From Gymnopilus junonius (lineage: Eukaryota; Basidiomycota; Agaricomycetes; Agaricales; Galerinaceae): a DNA stretch of 64,000 bases. Shown here piece after piece: positions 47,248 to 58,473 of this stretch. The notes below the pieces were generated by a model. That model saw nothing but the letters and a program-made list of their open reading frames with translations. It had not been told where the DNA came from and did not search any database. Each line of letters starts with the position of its first letter. The first letter of the stretch is position 1. Where the stretch lies: the NCBI GenBank assembly GCA_015501075.1, contig JADNYJ010000035.1:124001-188000 (forward strand), in the 5' to 3' direction. The position numbers were made by a program, and so were the translations under genes.

Positions 47248-48925
47248 ATGGTTCATTTATCAGACAAAGCAAAGGCTACTCTTGATGGTCTACTTGTAAG
47301 CATCTAAGTTTCATTGCCTGTAGCGCTCGCTTAATGTATGTATGTAAGTCCCAAGCTATCGCAGAAGGCAAAGTACCAGGGGCGTCATACGCTGTTACCA
47401 GCCTAGACCAGGAATTATATTATGGCGAAGCCGGCCTCAAATCTTTCGAGAATCCTTCAGCTGGGAAAATAAACGACAAGAGTCTGTTCTGGATCTGCAG
47501 CCAGACCAAACTGGTGGTTACGGTAAGCACTCCTGAGTACGTGCTACACGATCAGGGATCAGCGATAAAGCTCCTAATTCGTTTAGCTTGCTATTCTCCA
47601 GCTCATAGAAGCCGGAAAGGTTTCATACGAAACTCCAGTTGCAGGCATCATTCCGGAGCTGGCAAATCCCGTCGTGCTCGACGATGTCACTTCTCCCACC
47701 TCAGGGTTTAAACCTGCCCGGAATACAATTCTCGTCAAGCATCTCCTTAATCATAGTAGTGGCTTGCATTATCCCCCGCATGGTAAAGTGACTCCCGATG
47801 ATTTAAATCCTGCATATACTTCAATAGCATACGAGGGTGAACATACCGTGGCCAAGTTCTTCAAGATTATTCAGGTAAACCTAGTCTATATTATGTAGTG
47901 TGGTTTTCTTAAAACTCCTCCATTCAGCGGGATTTCCCTCAGTCCCTCTTGCATTTGAGCCGGGAACCAGTTGTGAGTTTCAGAATCCTCTAAGAGATCG
48001 GGAATTTTTGACGTGCTTTCTACAGGGATGTATGGGTACAGCTGTGATATAATTGTCTTTGTTGCGGAACGAGTCACTGGAAAGAGCATCCAGGAATACT
48101 GGTATGATTCCAGCAACCGACCTCAGACTCCCACTGAAATACACACAGCAAGGAACACATTTTTGGACCATTGGGCCTCACCAGGATGACGTTTCATCTG
48201 ACTCCGGGGCTCAAAGAGGACCTTGTGCATTTGACCTATCGAAGGAAGGATGGCAAACTTGAGAAATGGGCCGATCAACTCGGTACTATTGAAAAGATGT
48301 TGAAAAGAGTTTGTGTTCATTGTATTTGTGTCCTTTCAGTGCCTCACCCAAATCTAGTGGAAGTGATTCTCGGAGGAATCGGTTTATATTCGACACTGAA
48401 GGACTATCTTGCCTACTTCGGCATCTTCTCCAGATCAAAGGTACTTTCCTCTGATGACTTTACTTTATTTGTGCAAACATCCGATATGATTGTAGCTGGC
48501 CATGTTGAACGTGGAATATTGAGCGCTGAAACTATCTCAAGCTTGTTCGCTCCTTCTATCGCCCAGCGTGGGGTTGCGACTATCGAGAAATTTACCGGAT
48601 GGAATGATGTATCATTTGGGGTTGGTCTCTGTCTTGCTACTGCAGACTGGCCAGGCCGTAGGAAAAAAGGCTCCGGATTTTGTAAGTCGTCTCCAAGTCG
48701 GGCTATTTTGAGCCTCATGAATGACCTCTCTGCACAGGGTATGGCTGGGCTGGAACCTATTACTTCATAGATCCTGCGGCTGGTATTGCAGTTACCTATG
48801 GAACGCAGGTCGTTCCCACCTGTGATGTTGAGGTTGAACGGCTTTGGGAAGCCCTTGAAAGGGCACTTTATGCAGGCTTGGACGAGGGGCTTAGGTCGAT
48901 AAACCTTGAGCATATGTATAAATAA
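47248..48925 (+). CDS. beta-lactamase-like serine hydrolase
   Basis: Beta-lactamase/transpeptidase-fold hydrolase (class C/EstB type), an esterase family often seen in fungi, some members of which act on small lactones or polyketide intermediates. Start MVHLSDKAKATLDGLL (47248); then AIAEGKVPGASYAVTSLDQE, SLFWICSQTKLVVT (S-x-x-K nucleophile motif SQTK), LIEAGKVSYETPVAGIIPEL, TILVKHLLNHSSGLHYPP, FEPGTSWMYGYSCDIIVFVA (Tyr motif YSCD in place of YxN), IFGPLGLTRMTFHLTPGLKE, GIGLYSTLKDYLAYFG and the C-terminal GYGWAGTYYFIDPAAGIAVT (HxG-like motif region, here GWAG). Stop TAA 48923-48925. About six introns. No secretion signal, so probably intracellular. No neighbouring biosynthetic core gene. Confidence 0.85.
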
Positions 48926-49552
48926 TTGTGTCAGTGAAAAGTGTGGAAAGAAGATGCCACCGTTAAACTTATTTTAGGTGGGCTGGTTCATTCCGTATTA
49001 CGCTACATTTTACATATTTGGTATCTTTTCTTCGTGACAATGACCCTTCTGGCTAGATTCTCATATTTACATATTACAGGGGCTCACAGAGGTCTACTCT
49101 GGTTTACTTCAGGACTTTTTTGAGCCTGCCTGAATGTTTAGGCCATCCGTCCAGCTAGTAACCCGAAATGCTTGTCGTGACTCCCTGTGCCCTCCTTGGC
49201 CTTCCTTGACTTGTTCAACGCTGATCCAGCCAAGTATTGAGTCTTGATTGAGTCAGTCCTATCGCTTCCGGTTACTGCGTGTGCGTTGATCCACTCGGAG
49301 TAACTGTTTGCGAGAAATTGTCGATCGCTTGCAGTTTGCAGAGTTGAAATGCGAAAAGCTGCTCCAAGCCTCTCTTGTTATCTGGCAGAAACTAAGAAGA
49401 ATTATAATACATATGCAGAGATATATTGCAAAGCACTAGAAGCAGATAGTTTTGTGCCGATGTCTTCGGCGAAACATATGGCAGATACGTAAGTTGCGCA
49501 GATCAAATGGTGATGTGCCTGATGTCGCAAAAAAACGAATCACATGGGACGA
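48926..49552. other. intergenic, no recognised gene
   Basis: Nothing recognised. The right part forms the promoter of the KNH-like gene, which shows a TATA box and a CT-rich leader. Confidence 0.4.
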
Positions 49553-49558
49553 TATAAA
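49553..49558 (+). promoter_or_regulatory. TATA box of the KNH-like GPI protein gene
   Basis: TATAAA about 124 bp before the ATG at 49682, followed by a long pyrimidine/CA-rich leader (CCCCCCAAACCCACCC region, 49610-49680) and an A-rich ATG context (ACAAAAATG). This layout is typical of strongly expressed fungal genes. Confidence 0.5.
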
Positions 49559-49681
49559 TTCCAGGTCGTCGCCAACAAACGTGCCTTCTTTCTCAACGTC
49601 CATCATCCCCCCAAACCCACCCACCTTTGCTCTCCAGCAAACCCACACTCCCTTCTATAGTCACTCTCGTTTTACACAAAA

Positions 49682-50555
49682 ATGTTCTCTAAAGCCTTTG
49701 TTGTCCTTGCTTTCACCTCTGCCGCTTTTGCGAACGTTTTCGTGAGTAGTGGCTGTACCATCTTAACGCTCCGAGAAAATTTTCTCATTGTCCCCTTCTT
49801 CAGATTACCGCCCCAGTTGCTAGCACCACCTACACTGCTGGTCAACAGGCCACTGTTCAATGGCAAGATGATGGTCATCTCCTTCCCTCGCCAACTTTGG
49901 TCCTGCGAAGATCTCTATCTATGCCGGGAACGCCAGCAACAGGTACGCACCTTATCACCCTCAGGCTTGAGTCCTGTTCTGACCTCTACATTAGACCAGT
50001 CTCCAGCTCCTGAACGGCAGCGTTGACGTCTCCAAGGTCAACTCCATCACTTTTACCCCTGATGCTACTGTTGGCCCAAACAGCGGTGAATAGTATGTTC
50101 CTTTTTCCTTCCCCCCTTTAAACCCTGCCTCATTTGTAACGTAGCTTCATTCGCGTTGAGTCTCTCTCGCTCAAGGATGCTAGCCAACCCCAATTCCCCG
50201 CTCTTGCCTTCTCTGCCAAGTTCACGTAGGCCTTTACTTTTCTTTATCCGAGACCTTCATTTGACCTGTAGATTCAAGTCTCGCTGGCATGACTGGTACC
50301 TTCAATGCCGCCGTTCAGTCTCAGATTGATGGCCAAACCACTGCCCCTCTTGCTGCCCCCACGGCTGCCAGCACTGCGGCTATTACTGGTGCTTCCACCA
50401 CCTCCACTTCCACCACCTCCTCTTCCTCATCGAAGAAGACTTCCAGCACTAGCGCTGCTCCTACTGCTTCTCATTCTGCGAGTAGCGCTATGGGTGTCCG
50501 TGCTGGATGGGCTGGTGCCATCCTTGGTGCCATTGTTGGTGTCACCGTCCTATAG
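49682..50555 (+). CDS. Ser/Thr-rich GPI-anchored cell-wall protein, KNH/Kre9-like, copy 1
   Basis: Signal peptide MFSKAFVVLAFTSAAFANVF, intron, then a Kre9/KNH1-type Ig-like domain: ITAPVASTTYTAGQQATVQW, QDDG, SLANFGPAKISIYAGNASN, LQLLNGSVDVSKVNSITFTP, YFIRVESLSLKDASQPQFPA and FSAKFTLAGMTGTFNA. A Ser/Thr/Ala stalk follows (TSTSTTSSSSSKKTSSTSAA), and a C-terminal hydrophobic GPI-addition signal (GWAGAILGAIVGVTVL, stop 50553-50555). The exon from 49805 shifts frame after QDDG near 49875 (one T more, GGTTCATC, gives DGSSPSLANFGP), and the next junction (49940-49994) is also off by one. A structural surface glycoprotein related to beta-1,6-glucan biogenesis factors is likely. A second member lies at 53541-54680. 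Confidence 0.85.
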
Positions 50556-51083
50556 ATCGTGATTGAATTTTTTTTTACTTCCTCGATTTTCGTTTTCTAC
50601 CAACCAGCCAACCAATTTTGTGGTATCTACAATTGAGTTTAACATTTCGGGTTATTGTCTGGGTCCGATCTGCTCTATATCCGTTCTTCCTCGATACCCG
50701 GGTTTCCCTCCCTTTCACGATTATGAGATCGAAATGATGTGGCTTAATGTGTAGCTTTAGAGACTGCCCTAATGGAAGAGCTGGTTACAATACGGTCTTT
50801 GCACAAATACAGATCGATTTTAATAATTCACCTCACTGTATTGCACTTTCTAACTTCGTAACTGTCTCGACAGAAAAATTATCGTTTCCATTAGCAACGT
50901 GGAACTTTCTCTATTTTTTAGGTAGTTTGGCGCCAAAATCAGTAAGTGATCTAAAAATAGAGTGACCTAAATCCATTCTAATCCCATGAAGTGGGAATGA
51001 ATGTATAGACGCAGACTAGTGAGTGCCTAGTAAAGGAACAAAATGTTACTACATAATTCAAAGGTGCAAACCGATAGCCCTGG
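50556..51083. other. intergenic between convergent genes
   Basis: 3' flanks of the KNH-like and cupin genes. AT-rich, no ORF of interest. Confidence 0.45.
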
Positions 51084-51814
51084 TTAGATCGACTTTTTAT
51101 ATCCTTCGTACTTCACTCTGTAACCGAATAATGGCGCAATATAATAACCTACGAGTGTCACCAGCTAAAAGTGAAGAACGCGGGGATTAGATCTTTTTGT
51201 CAATGCCATGATGAAACTTGAAACAAAACATTCACAACTTACCCCCCTTTCCAGCCATTTGATGTGCCCGGGAAGGGCTGGACGCATGTCCCCATGATAA
51301 GCCACTGTCATGACATAGAAGAAACTAGTTGGTACTTTCCCATCGGTGAGCAAATTGCGGAAGAATATCTCCTTCTCTGGATCCTGCGAAAAGACGAAGG
51401 TCTCATCCGTCAGAAAAGACAACTTCAAACGCCAAGTCTGGACTACCCCAGGTCCCAGAGAGAAATTCGAACTCACCATGGGCTCAGTACGTTCTTCAAA
51501 AATGGTCTCTTCTCCTTTAAAGCCTCGCAGACTGTGGACTACACCCTTGGGGATGCGAATTTCCCCATCCTCGGGGACGTAATCGCGCCACTCTTTCCCA
51601 ATCATGACTGCTAGGCGCCCTTTGATGACGCGGAACAGCTCATCATGCATTTCGTGCCAGTGGGGTGGTACATAGAGCGTTTCACCGTCGGTGATGGCGG
51701 CGACCTGTACGCGCGCTAGGTAGGGCTCGTTACGCAGGAATGTCTATATCATTCAAACTTTAGAATATGAACTGACTGATGATCATGAGCCACCTCGTGC
51801 TCGATGTTCACCAT
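51084..51814 (-). CDS. cupin-domain protein, possible membrane tail
   Basis: Three exons: MVNIEHE (ATG 51814), intron GTGGCT..ATAG, then TFLRNEPYLARVQVAAITDG, YVPPHWHEMHDELFRVIKGR (cupin motif 1, H-x-H with Glu/His ligands), EIRIPKGVVHSLRGFKGEET (motif 2), VMTVAYHGDMRPALPGHIKW, then WLERG, intron GTAAGTTG..TTTTAG and LVTLVGYYIAPLFGYRVKYE to stop 51084-51086. The last exon is hydrophobic and could anchor the protein in a membrane. Small cupins of this type are frequent in Agaricomycetes. The reaction is unknown: a metal-dependent isomerase, dioxygenase or sugar-binding function cannot be told from sequence. Confidence 0.82.
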
Positions 51815-52195
51815 CTTTGATGAAAAACCCAAGTCAATGGACGAGGAAGTGTCTCGAGATCTGCAATAGTCATGGCGGTCCCTTCGAATTCAGAGATATT
51901 ACTAGAGCAGACGTGGATGTTTTGTGGTGATGGAGAGCACGAGAGTAAAGGAGAGTTTATATATCCTTGATGGAGTAGCTGGATGCACTGGGAAGTGGTG
52001 GGAAGAACCTCCACGACAGCGGACAAAGATGACTGAGCTGTTCTCCAAGGTTCGTCAACCCTTTTGACAAGGGACGGAGGAGCAGAAAGCGAGAGACTGC
52101 TATCTAAGGCTAAGTTACATATAAGCTTCATTGCAGGCCCAGCAGGGAAGTGTCATGAACGCCCTGAATGCAGTGAACAATTCAGTTGTGGGTGG
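51815..52195. other. intergenic, no recognised gene
   Basis: 5' flank of the cupin gene. The minus-strand ORF ending at 51808 is Ser-rich but overlaps the cupin start in another frame. Confidence 0.4.
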
Positions 52196-52499
52196 CATCA
52201 GCACTTCGGCCATTAGCTTTTTTTCGCTTGTACAAGCTAAAAAAAGGTAATAAAAGGGACGAAAAGCTGGCCATCAGAATCCGGGCCCGGATTGCCGAAA
52301 AGCGCGGACTTTGTCTCAAATGTTCAGGAAGGCCAGAGCTGAAGAGGACCACGAAATCGATTTTCTGTATCACGAATCGCGGCACAGGATGCGAATCAAT
52401 GCAAAAATTTGCCATTACTGATCATACGACGTACTAAATTTTCGAAGAATTGGCCAAAAAAGCGGAAAAGCTAAAAAGTAAATGGCCGACTTGCTGATG
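52196..52499. mobile_element. MITE-like element B (304 bp, CATCAGCA termini)
   Basis: Left end CATCAGCACTTCGGCCATTA (52196-52215) matches the reverse complement of the right end, CATCAGCAAGTCGGCCATTT (52480-52499), at 17 of 20 positions, followed by a shared CTTTTT. The eight terminal bases equal those of element A at 41919-42199. The left arm continues into a near-perfect palindrome centred on CTTGTACAAG (52213-52250). GG flanks both ends. The inside includes a short Lys/Arg-rich open frame with a CLKC motif (52186-52437), of doubtful meaning. No transposase. Confidence 0.65.
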
Positions 52500-53540
52500 G
52501 GGTCACGTTCATTCTTGACAGCTAGGGACGATACTAGGACTGGTTTCCAGCCTATGGCGGGTGGTATGCAGCTGCGGTAAATGAAGTTTGCTTGGGTGAG
52601 TATGCCCAGGACTCTGGAAGCCCTTCCCAAGTCGCAGCCGATTGTACGAAGAATGCGCGTCATTTCGGTAGCGATGATCGAAGAAGCAAGAGGCAAGACT
52701 TAGCACATTGTCACCCGTGTTACTTACTGCACATTTGGTCATGCGAGGGTCAGACGACCCACTGCGCCGACTTTCGCCAACTCAAATGTCATACAGCATT
52801 AGTTTACTTATAGACCTTTTTCCTGAGAAGTGATTCCGAGGGAATATGATGATCGTACGAGTTGCTGGATATTCAGTCAGATGGAGACCACGAAGTACCC
52901 TGCTTATTCATGGTGGTCAGATGAGAGGCACTCAAAAGTTATCCAACTTTCAAGATCATGAGCATACATAAACAACTCTACTTGATTGAGGCTACTAAGC
53001 GATTGCGTCATTGAAGTGGATGCCAGGAAAAGCGGCAGGTATCGCTGTCAACTGTCGAGGGTATGAATGAAAAAAAGGATGTGTCGCTGTTGAGCGCTAG
53101 CGAGATCGAATAATGCATACTGAACTATGAAGGGTATCATAATTCGGGAAAAGGGGATGCATATCAATGTAAAAGAGAACAACAAAAAAGAAAAAATGTA
53201 ATAAAAATAATACAAAAAAAAAACATGCATGCATGCAGCGCCGAGGTGTCCTGGAAACACTTCTAATAATATAGAAGACCAGATACTTGAAGTATAAGAA
53301 AATGAAATAGAAATAAGAAAGGGAGCAACTGGTCTAAATATAGTTCGCGAGTGCAGGCAGGCAGAAGATGGAGAGGCAGCGGGCAAATATGTTAAGGATG
53401 AACAAAGACTGGTGTCGCGACAACTCTTGGTTGCTCTAAATGTTCGATGTCGCAGGTGTCGCAGACGAGGTGAGGGGGTATGACAGAATGTCAAAATAAG
53501 GTGTCCGGAGAAAGATCTCAAACGGCCGCAAAAGCGGAAA
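52500..53540. other. intergenic with low-complexity A-rich tract
   Basis: No recognised gene. Includes an A-rich tract followed by a CATG microsatellite (ATGCATGCATGCAG, 53223-53238). Confidence 0.4.
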
Positions 53541-54680
53541 CTAGAAAAAAAGCGCAATGACGAATGCCAAAATCACCTTGGCAGGAACGTCGGGAAGTTG
53601 CTGGAACGCCCACAGAGTACTTGTCTGTGCTTGTATAATTGTTGGTAAGGGTGGTGCAGGTGAGAATAATGATGACGAAGATGAAGACGACGCCGTCAAA
53701 TTTGACGACTGTGAAGCAGATGTCAAAGGTGATGGCGACGGAGACTGCGTTGGTGTCAACGATGGCGATATCACTGTCGAGAATCGCGTACTAGACGAAG
53801 AGGATGAACGTGATGATGAGCGCGATGATGAACTCGAGCGCGATCGGGTTGTTGAAGCAGAAGCTGGGGGAACACCAGTACTAAGAGTGTTGACAGCAGT
53901 GGATAGTGTACCGACAGTGATGGTCGCAGGGGATGAAGTGGATGAAGAGCTGGTAAGAGAGGCAGGAATGGAGATAGATGATGTCGCCGCGGGTAGAGGG
54001 GACGAAAAGGATCCTGACATGCCGGTGAGCCTGCAGGGGATGGTCCGGTTAGTTGAGGTTATATTATGGCAAATAATAAACGTACGTGAAGAATGGCGAG
54101 TATGCGGCATATGGAATGCTATCATTGCCCTGGAATGTTGTGGAAATTATGGATATGTAACTACATATATCATTGAGAATCCTTGTTCAGGTGCAGAAGG
54201 TGACAAACGCACTAGGAATCGGAATTGGGCCCCGCAGCGGGATTGGGCTGCAAAATACGGAATAAGATAACAGTCGTTCCTCTAAAAAGTACCAAAACGT
54301 ACCTGGAAAGTTATCGAATGCTCAGTAGAAACATCCACAGGAGTTATACTTTGCACGAGTTGCTGGAACCCTAGATTTAGCTTGAGACACAAGGAGACCA
54401 GCCTCCAACACGCACCTGTCTGCCTGTATACAGGCCAACAGTTGATACGCCTATAGCGGACACCAGTGGCCGGAGACCATTGTCCACCCAGGATATGGTA
54501 CATTCTTGGCCTGCTTTGCAGACCGAACCTGCGGCAGGTTGAACGATCTACGAGACAGACACGTTAAGCGAAGGAGACCAAGTATACGGTAAAATTACGC
54601 ACAAATAACCCTGCATGGACGAGAATTGCCGAATCCAAGCAAAGAATTGCCAGTGCAATGGCAAGATAAGTAGAGTACAT
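53541..54680 (-). CDS. Ser/Thr-rich GPI-anchored cell-wall protein, KNH/Kre9-like, copy 2
   Basis: Start ATG 54680 with signal peptide MYSTYLAIALAILCLDSAIL then VHA. The intron donor GTGCGT follows GLF, then IVQPAAGSVCKAGQECTISW, VDNGLRPLVSAIGVSTVGLY and TGRQ, intron, QLVQSITPVDVSTEHSITFQ, intron, PNPAAGPNSDS, an unresolved short stretch, SIPYAAYSPFFT / LTGMSGSFSS (intron GTACGT..TGCAG), a long Ser stalk (SSSSRSSSRSSSSSSTR and others) and the C-terminal hydrophobic GPI signal VPAKVILAFVIALFF, with stop at 53541. The same plan as the gene at 49682 but with a different signal peptide and two Cys in the domain. The opposite-strand 237-codon acidic ORF is the antisense shadow of the Ser stalk. 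One small exon near 54190-54215 was not resolved. Confidence 0.82.
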
Positions 54681-55142
54681 TGTGGTTATTTAAGGAGCGT
54701 GGAATGTCTTGTTCAAAGGCAAAAGTGGAAAAGAGTGTGGTGAGTGTTGCTGAAGCACTTGAGGGCGAGATTACTGGCTACTGTCGAAGAGCAGCAAATG
54801 CATGTAAATGGGATGGCGGTATGCGAAAAAGAAAGGGAATCGTTGAGATCGTGATTTGTCGTTTTGCACTCCTCGTCGTCAAGTCGCTCAAGTTCAACTC
54901 CACATCCAACATGCTTGGCTTCGGCAATCCCCGCTTACCCGGCCCGCAGCACCATGCGGGTGTTGCTATTTATAGCAGATCGAGCTGTGCTGCTGGGCGT
55001 CGCGTCCACCGACGCTTCGTCTATCGCATCAGTGGCTTCAAGATAGTCTATTGTTCGTTCTGCTATATAATAATGCGGTTTTTTACCTCATTTATTCGAT
55101 CCTTTTCCTGTCTCTTGCTTCTCGCCACTATACACCGAACCG
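54681..55142. other. intergenic, divergent promoters
   Basis: Between the divergent KNH-like and kinase genes. A TATATAA at 55064-55070 lies about 73 bp upstream of the kinase ATG. Nothing else was recognised. Confidence 0.45.
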
Positions 55143-56935
55143 ATGTTTTCATCGGTTTGGAAAAAGCTCGTTCGCGGTGTGGGCTTTCGCACAAAAAAGG
55201 CCTCGACTTCTGCTCGTGCCGTTAATACCAATGACCATACCTCCGAGATCAATCACGCGATTAATGAGCCCTCTCCTCCAAATCCATCCTTCAGTGCTCC
55301 TCTCAAAATAAAACGTGTGCCGCCACCCGTATTCTCTCCCGATGAGAAGCCCTTACCCGCCATACCAACACGACGCAATAGGAGTGTTCGATTCTCAGCC
55401 CTTTCGTCCCATCGCAAGCCAATGCGTAAGGCTGCAGCTCCTCCTGCCACTGAGCGACCTTCTTCGGGGGTATCTTCAAGCACCCTCTGGCGCAACGTCA
55501 GATTCTCTACGTCATCTTCGGCCAGGTCTACAACTGGCTCTCATTATCCTGATCCCTCTGGGGCTCGCCATAAAGCAGTCCAAACATCATCGACTCCTAG
55601 GACATTGCGCTATAGGCTAAGGAAGCGCTTTGGAGTTGCTTTCCCTCCTACCAGTGCCGCGAATGGGGTTGCCAATGCTACTAGATCTTCTTCATCTAGT
55701 GACTCTAGACCGTCTTCTCGCTCCCGAGTTTTACCAGTGCTTGTTCGACATAATAATACTGCTGTCCTTTGGATACTTCTCTTCCCTCAACTCCAAAACA
55801 AGGACCTGCAGCTTCGATTCGTTTACCTGGCTGGAAATTGACCACCGAAAGAACCCTATCGGTGCCCAGGCAATCATCCTCCAGCAACAGAAAACATTCT
55901 CTCATTACCTCAAGGTGGAAACCATTGCATCTGGCGGTAGTGGCGAAGTATGCAAGGTCACCCGAAAAAGTCCGGATGGTGAAATTGTCCGCGCAGTGAA
56001 GCTCCTCGACTTGGCAGAGGATAATGCTCCTTTTGCCTTCTACACCCAAGAGATCAGAATACTCAGAGCACTACTCGATCAACAAATATATTACGGCCGG
56101 TCGGATGAAGATGAAGAAGCAGAAGAGAAACATCATGGTTTGATCCATGTTGTGAGGCTTTCCCCTCAAGCCAAATTTATTGGCGTCTGTGCTAAGAGGT
56201 ACTTATATATAGTCATGGTGAGTGCGTTTGATTCCTTTGTTCCGATCTCTCTAACTAGTTTCATTAGGAATATTACCCCGGATCTCTGGTGGCATTCCAA
56301 GGACATGTTGCTCAAGATGAGTTGGCCCTTCGTTTCATTATCTCTCAAGTAGTGAGTATTTTCCTCGTTTCTCTAACAATCCGAGGCATTTTTCTGATAT
56401 TTGCAACCTCCCTTTAGACTCATGGTCTGAACTTCCTACACTCGATAGGGATCATCCACATGGATCTCAAAACACACAACATCTTCGTGAGCCGTAAGGG
56501 TAATTGTATAATTGGCGATTTTGGCGGGAGCTCCTATGATCCCAAAGGCACAGGTCACACCTGGGCAGGTGCCTACACCCCTGGCTTCGTCGCACCTGAA
56601 GCTCGAATCAAGTTGCCTCAAAGTGTTACTCCGCTCTGCGATTTCTGGAGCTTGGGCGTTACCATCTATGTTCTTGTAGTCGATCATGACCAGTTCGGCC
56701 AAGAAGAGACTCATGTGCAGTTGGGGCTAGTGGCGATGAAAATGGCGGAGAGAATGGAAATTTACGGGTGTCCCAGAGAGATCTGGTACATTGTCAATGG
56801 AGTAAGTGACTTTTTTCAAGTGCAAGTACCTAAGTGAGATTGATCTATCTTCTTTTATAGATGTGCCAATCCAGGCCAAAGGATAGATGGGGCGGGCAAA
56901 AGATTTTAGATTATCTGCGCAGGAATTTTGAGTGA
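55143..56935 (+). CDS. protein kinase with HMD catalytic loop (frame breaks upstream)
   Basis: N-terminal 200 residues are basic and Ser/Pro-rich (MFSSVWKKLVRGVGFRTKKA). The kinase domain begins at about 55910: YLKVETIASGGSGEVCKV (Gly loop), IVRAVKLLD (Lys), TQEIRILRALL (alpha-C Glu), then exons with EYYPGSLVAFQGHVAQDELA, LMHGLNFLHSIGIIHMDLKT with HNIF, IGDFGGSSYDPKG (DFG), TPGFVAPEARIK (APE), CDFWSLGVTIYVLVV and the last exon RPKDRWGGQKILDYLRRNFE, with stop 56933-56935. The HRD motif reads HMD; Asp and downstream Asn are kept, so phosphotransfer remains possible. Two shifts precede the domain: near 55766 (CC should be CCC) and near 55852 (AA should be AAA), which together link TAVPLDTSLPSTPK to RNPIGAQAI. 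Dual-specificity (Mps1-like) architecture is a loose resemblance only. Confidence 0.8.
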
Positions 56936-57985
56936 ATTTTTCTGCTTTGATGCTTTCTTGATTCGAATTCTTATGTGGTTTATTCACTCTGCTATCCAGC
57001 ACCTTGCCGCCGACTTCGCGTCAGTCCTCAGCCTTTTCTCGTTCATATACATTTGACTCAATGTCGGACATAATTATAGCACTATTAAACTACCATGGAA
57101 AGGAAAGTCATGAATACGGCGCTTATTTTACTGAGAGCCCTCCACAAAAGCCACTCTTAGACAAATTCGCAGTTTTGGCTCTGCTAGGAAGCCGCTTGCA
57201 TTGGACAGACCAGATAGATGCCTCTTATATTAGGTGACGGTCGACTAAATCAACAATATTTTCAAGTAATGAATATTAGTATCCATCCTTATTATACTAA
57301 TATTTAGTTGTACAATACCATACAATAGTGCCAATAAGGGTCACTGCTTAAAACCAAATTTCATCGAAAGTGAAGTCTCTAAACCTTTCCATGTCTAGGT
57401 CCTAGTAGGTCAGTAACCTAGTCTCAACTGTCTCTATCTCTACAGCTCGAGTATATTGTGTATTCGAGTCTCCTTACTAACTAGTATCTCAAAAATGTAA
57501 AATGTTTTGATTTTTGATTTCCTAGCGCATAGAAAATCAAAATTCGACTATTCCGTATTCACACCTAAAGTACCCTAATAATAAACGTAATGTCCCAGTA
57601 CCCAATAAATTGTCTCGTAGCTCTTGCTGTCCTTAATGACCACGGGTCCTGGCACGGTTGTGTAAATACTGAGTCATTTAGGACTGTGGAAGAATAAAAC
57701 TATCGGCCAATTTGCAATCCTCGAAATGTCCTCAGTGCTTGATGCTTCTATAATTGTATGGCATGCTGGAATAATATACAAACCTCTAAAAATCGCTGGC
57801 TGGTTGACTGGCCTGATATTTGAAACTTGATGTAGTTCCTCGGTTTCGCGTAGGAGTGGTCATCAGGAGTAAAGTATACTGGAACTACCTCCGATCATTA
57901 CCCCTCCGAAGGTAGGGGCAAAAAAACTGGTCTGTCGCGCATGGTGACCTCCTATGGCTTCTCAATGAAAGTGGTTCTGAATAAA
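56936..57985. other. AT-rich intergenic region
   Basis: About 1 kb, clearly AT-rich, with many stop codons in all frames. A 77-codon ORF (57004-57237) has no motif. No terminal repeats were found. Confidence 0.4.
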
Positions 57986-58473
57986 TCAAGTCCCGTAAAA
58001 ATATAGCATGCAGAAAATGCCAAGCAGAATGAGGGCGGAGATGACGAAGAGGGTGTAACAGAGCTCAAAAAGGGCTCGGATAAGCAAGAGGATTCCGGCG
58101 TGTTCCACCACGGAGTTATCCTGTCTCCTGCACCCTGGAGAGCGTGAGGCCTCTGTATTCGCCTCTAGGTCAAGGTCAATGTCATGAGTCGACGGAGATG
58201 TTGCCGCCACTGTTGTCGCATGTTAGTAACATTTAACGATGAGCAAGATGTTCAACTTGAAGTGATCTCACCAGTTGGATGGGTAGGTGATGTAACTGAG
58301 AAACGGCAATTGTTAAATTCGAATGTTGGACTATAGTTATGGGAATTCGAAATGCTGGTTTCGTTGACATTGTGGGAGTTGGCGGTTAAGATTGGCGTTA
58401 AGTTATTCAGATCTCTAGTACGAGGGCCCAAGCATCCCGGGGCAGTAAGGCTTCGAGTTTGAGGACGGGTCAT
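57986..58473 (-). CDS. hypothetical small membrane protein
   Basis: Two exons: from ATG 58473 (MTRPQTRSLTAPGCLGPRTR, Asn/Ser-rich middle) to THPTG, intron GTGAGATCAC..ACAACAG, then VAATSPSTHDIDLDLEANTE, a Cys-containing stretch and one long hydrophobic segment near the C-terminus (LCYTLFVISALILLGIFCML then YFYGT; stop 57986). The topology is that of a tail-anchored protein of about 140 aa. I do not recognise a family. The exon joint is in phase with a good branch and acceptor, which supports a real gene. Confidence 0.55.

Noticed and set aside
47248..48925. Beta-lactamase-like gene, MFS transporter, GPI protein and cupin as a secondary-metabolite cluster
   Set aside because: No polyketide, peptide or terpene core enzyme is present, the genes are interspersed with unrelated ones, and each family is common as single genes in basidiomycetes.
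53223..53238. CATG repeat as a possible telomeric or origin signal
   Set aside because: Only three to four units, in an A-rich spacer; an ordinary microsatellite.
53557..54270. 237-codon plus-strand ORF rich in Asp/Glu
   Set aside because: It is the reverse complement of the Ser-rich stalk (Ser codons read as Asp/Glu/Arg on the other strand). The minus-strand gene has a signal peptide, a KNH-type domain, in-phase introns and a GPI signal.
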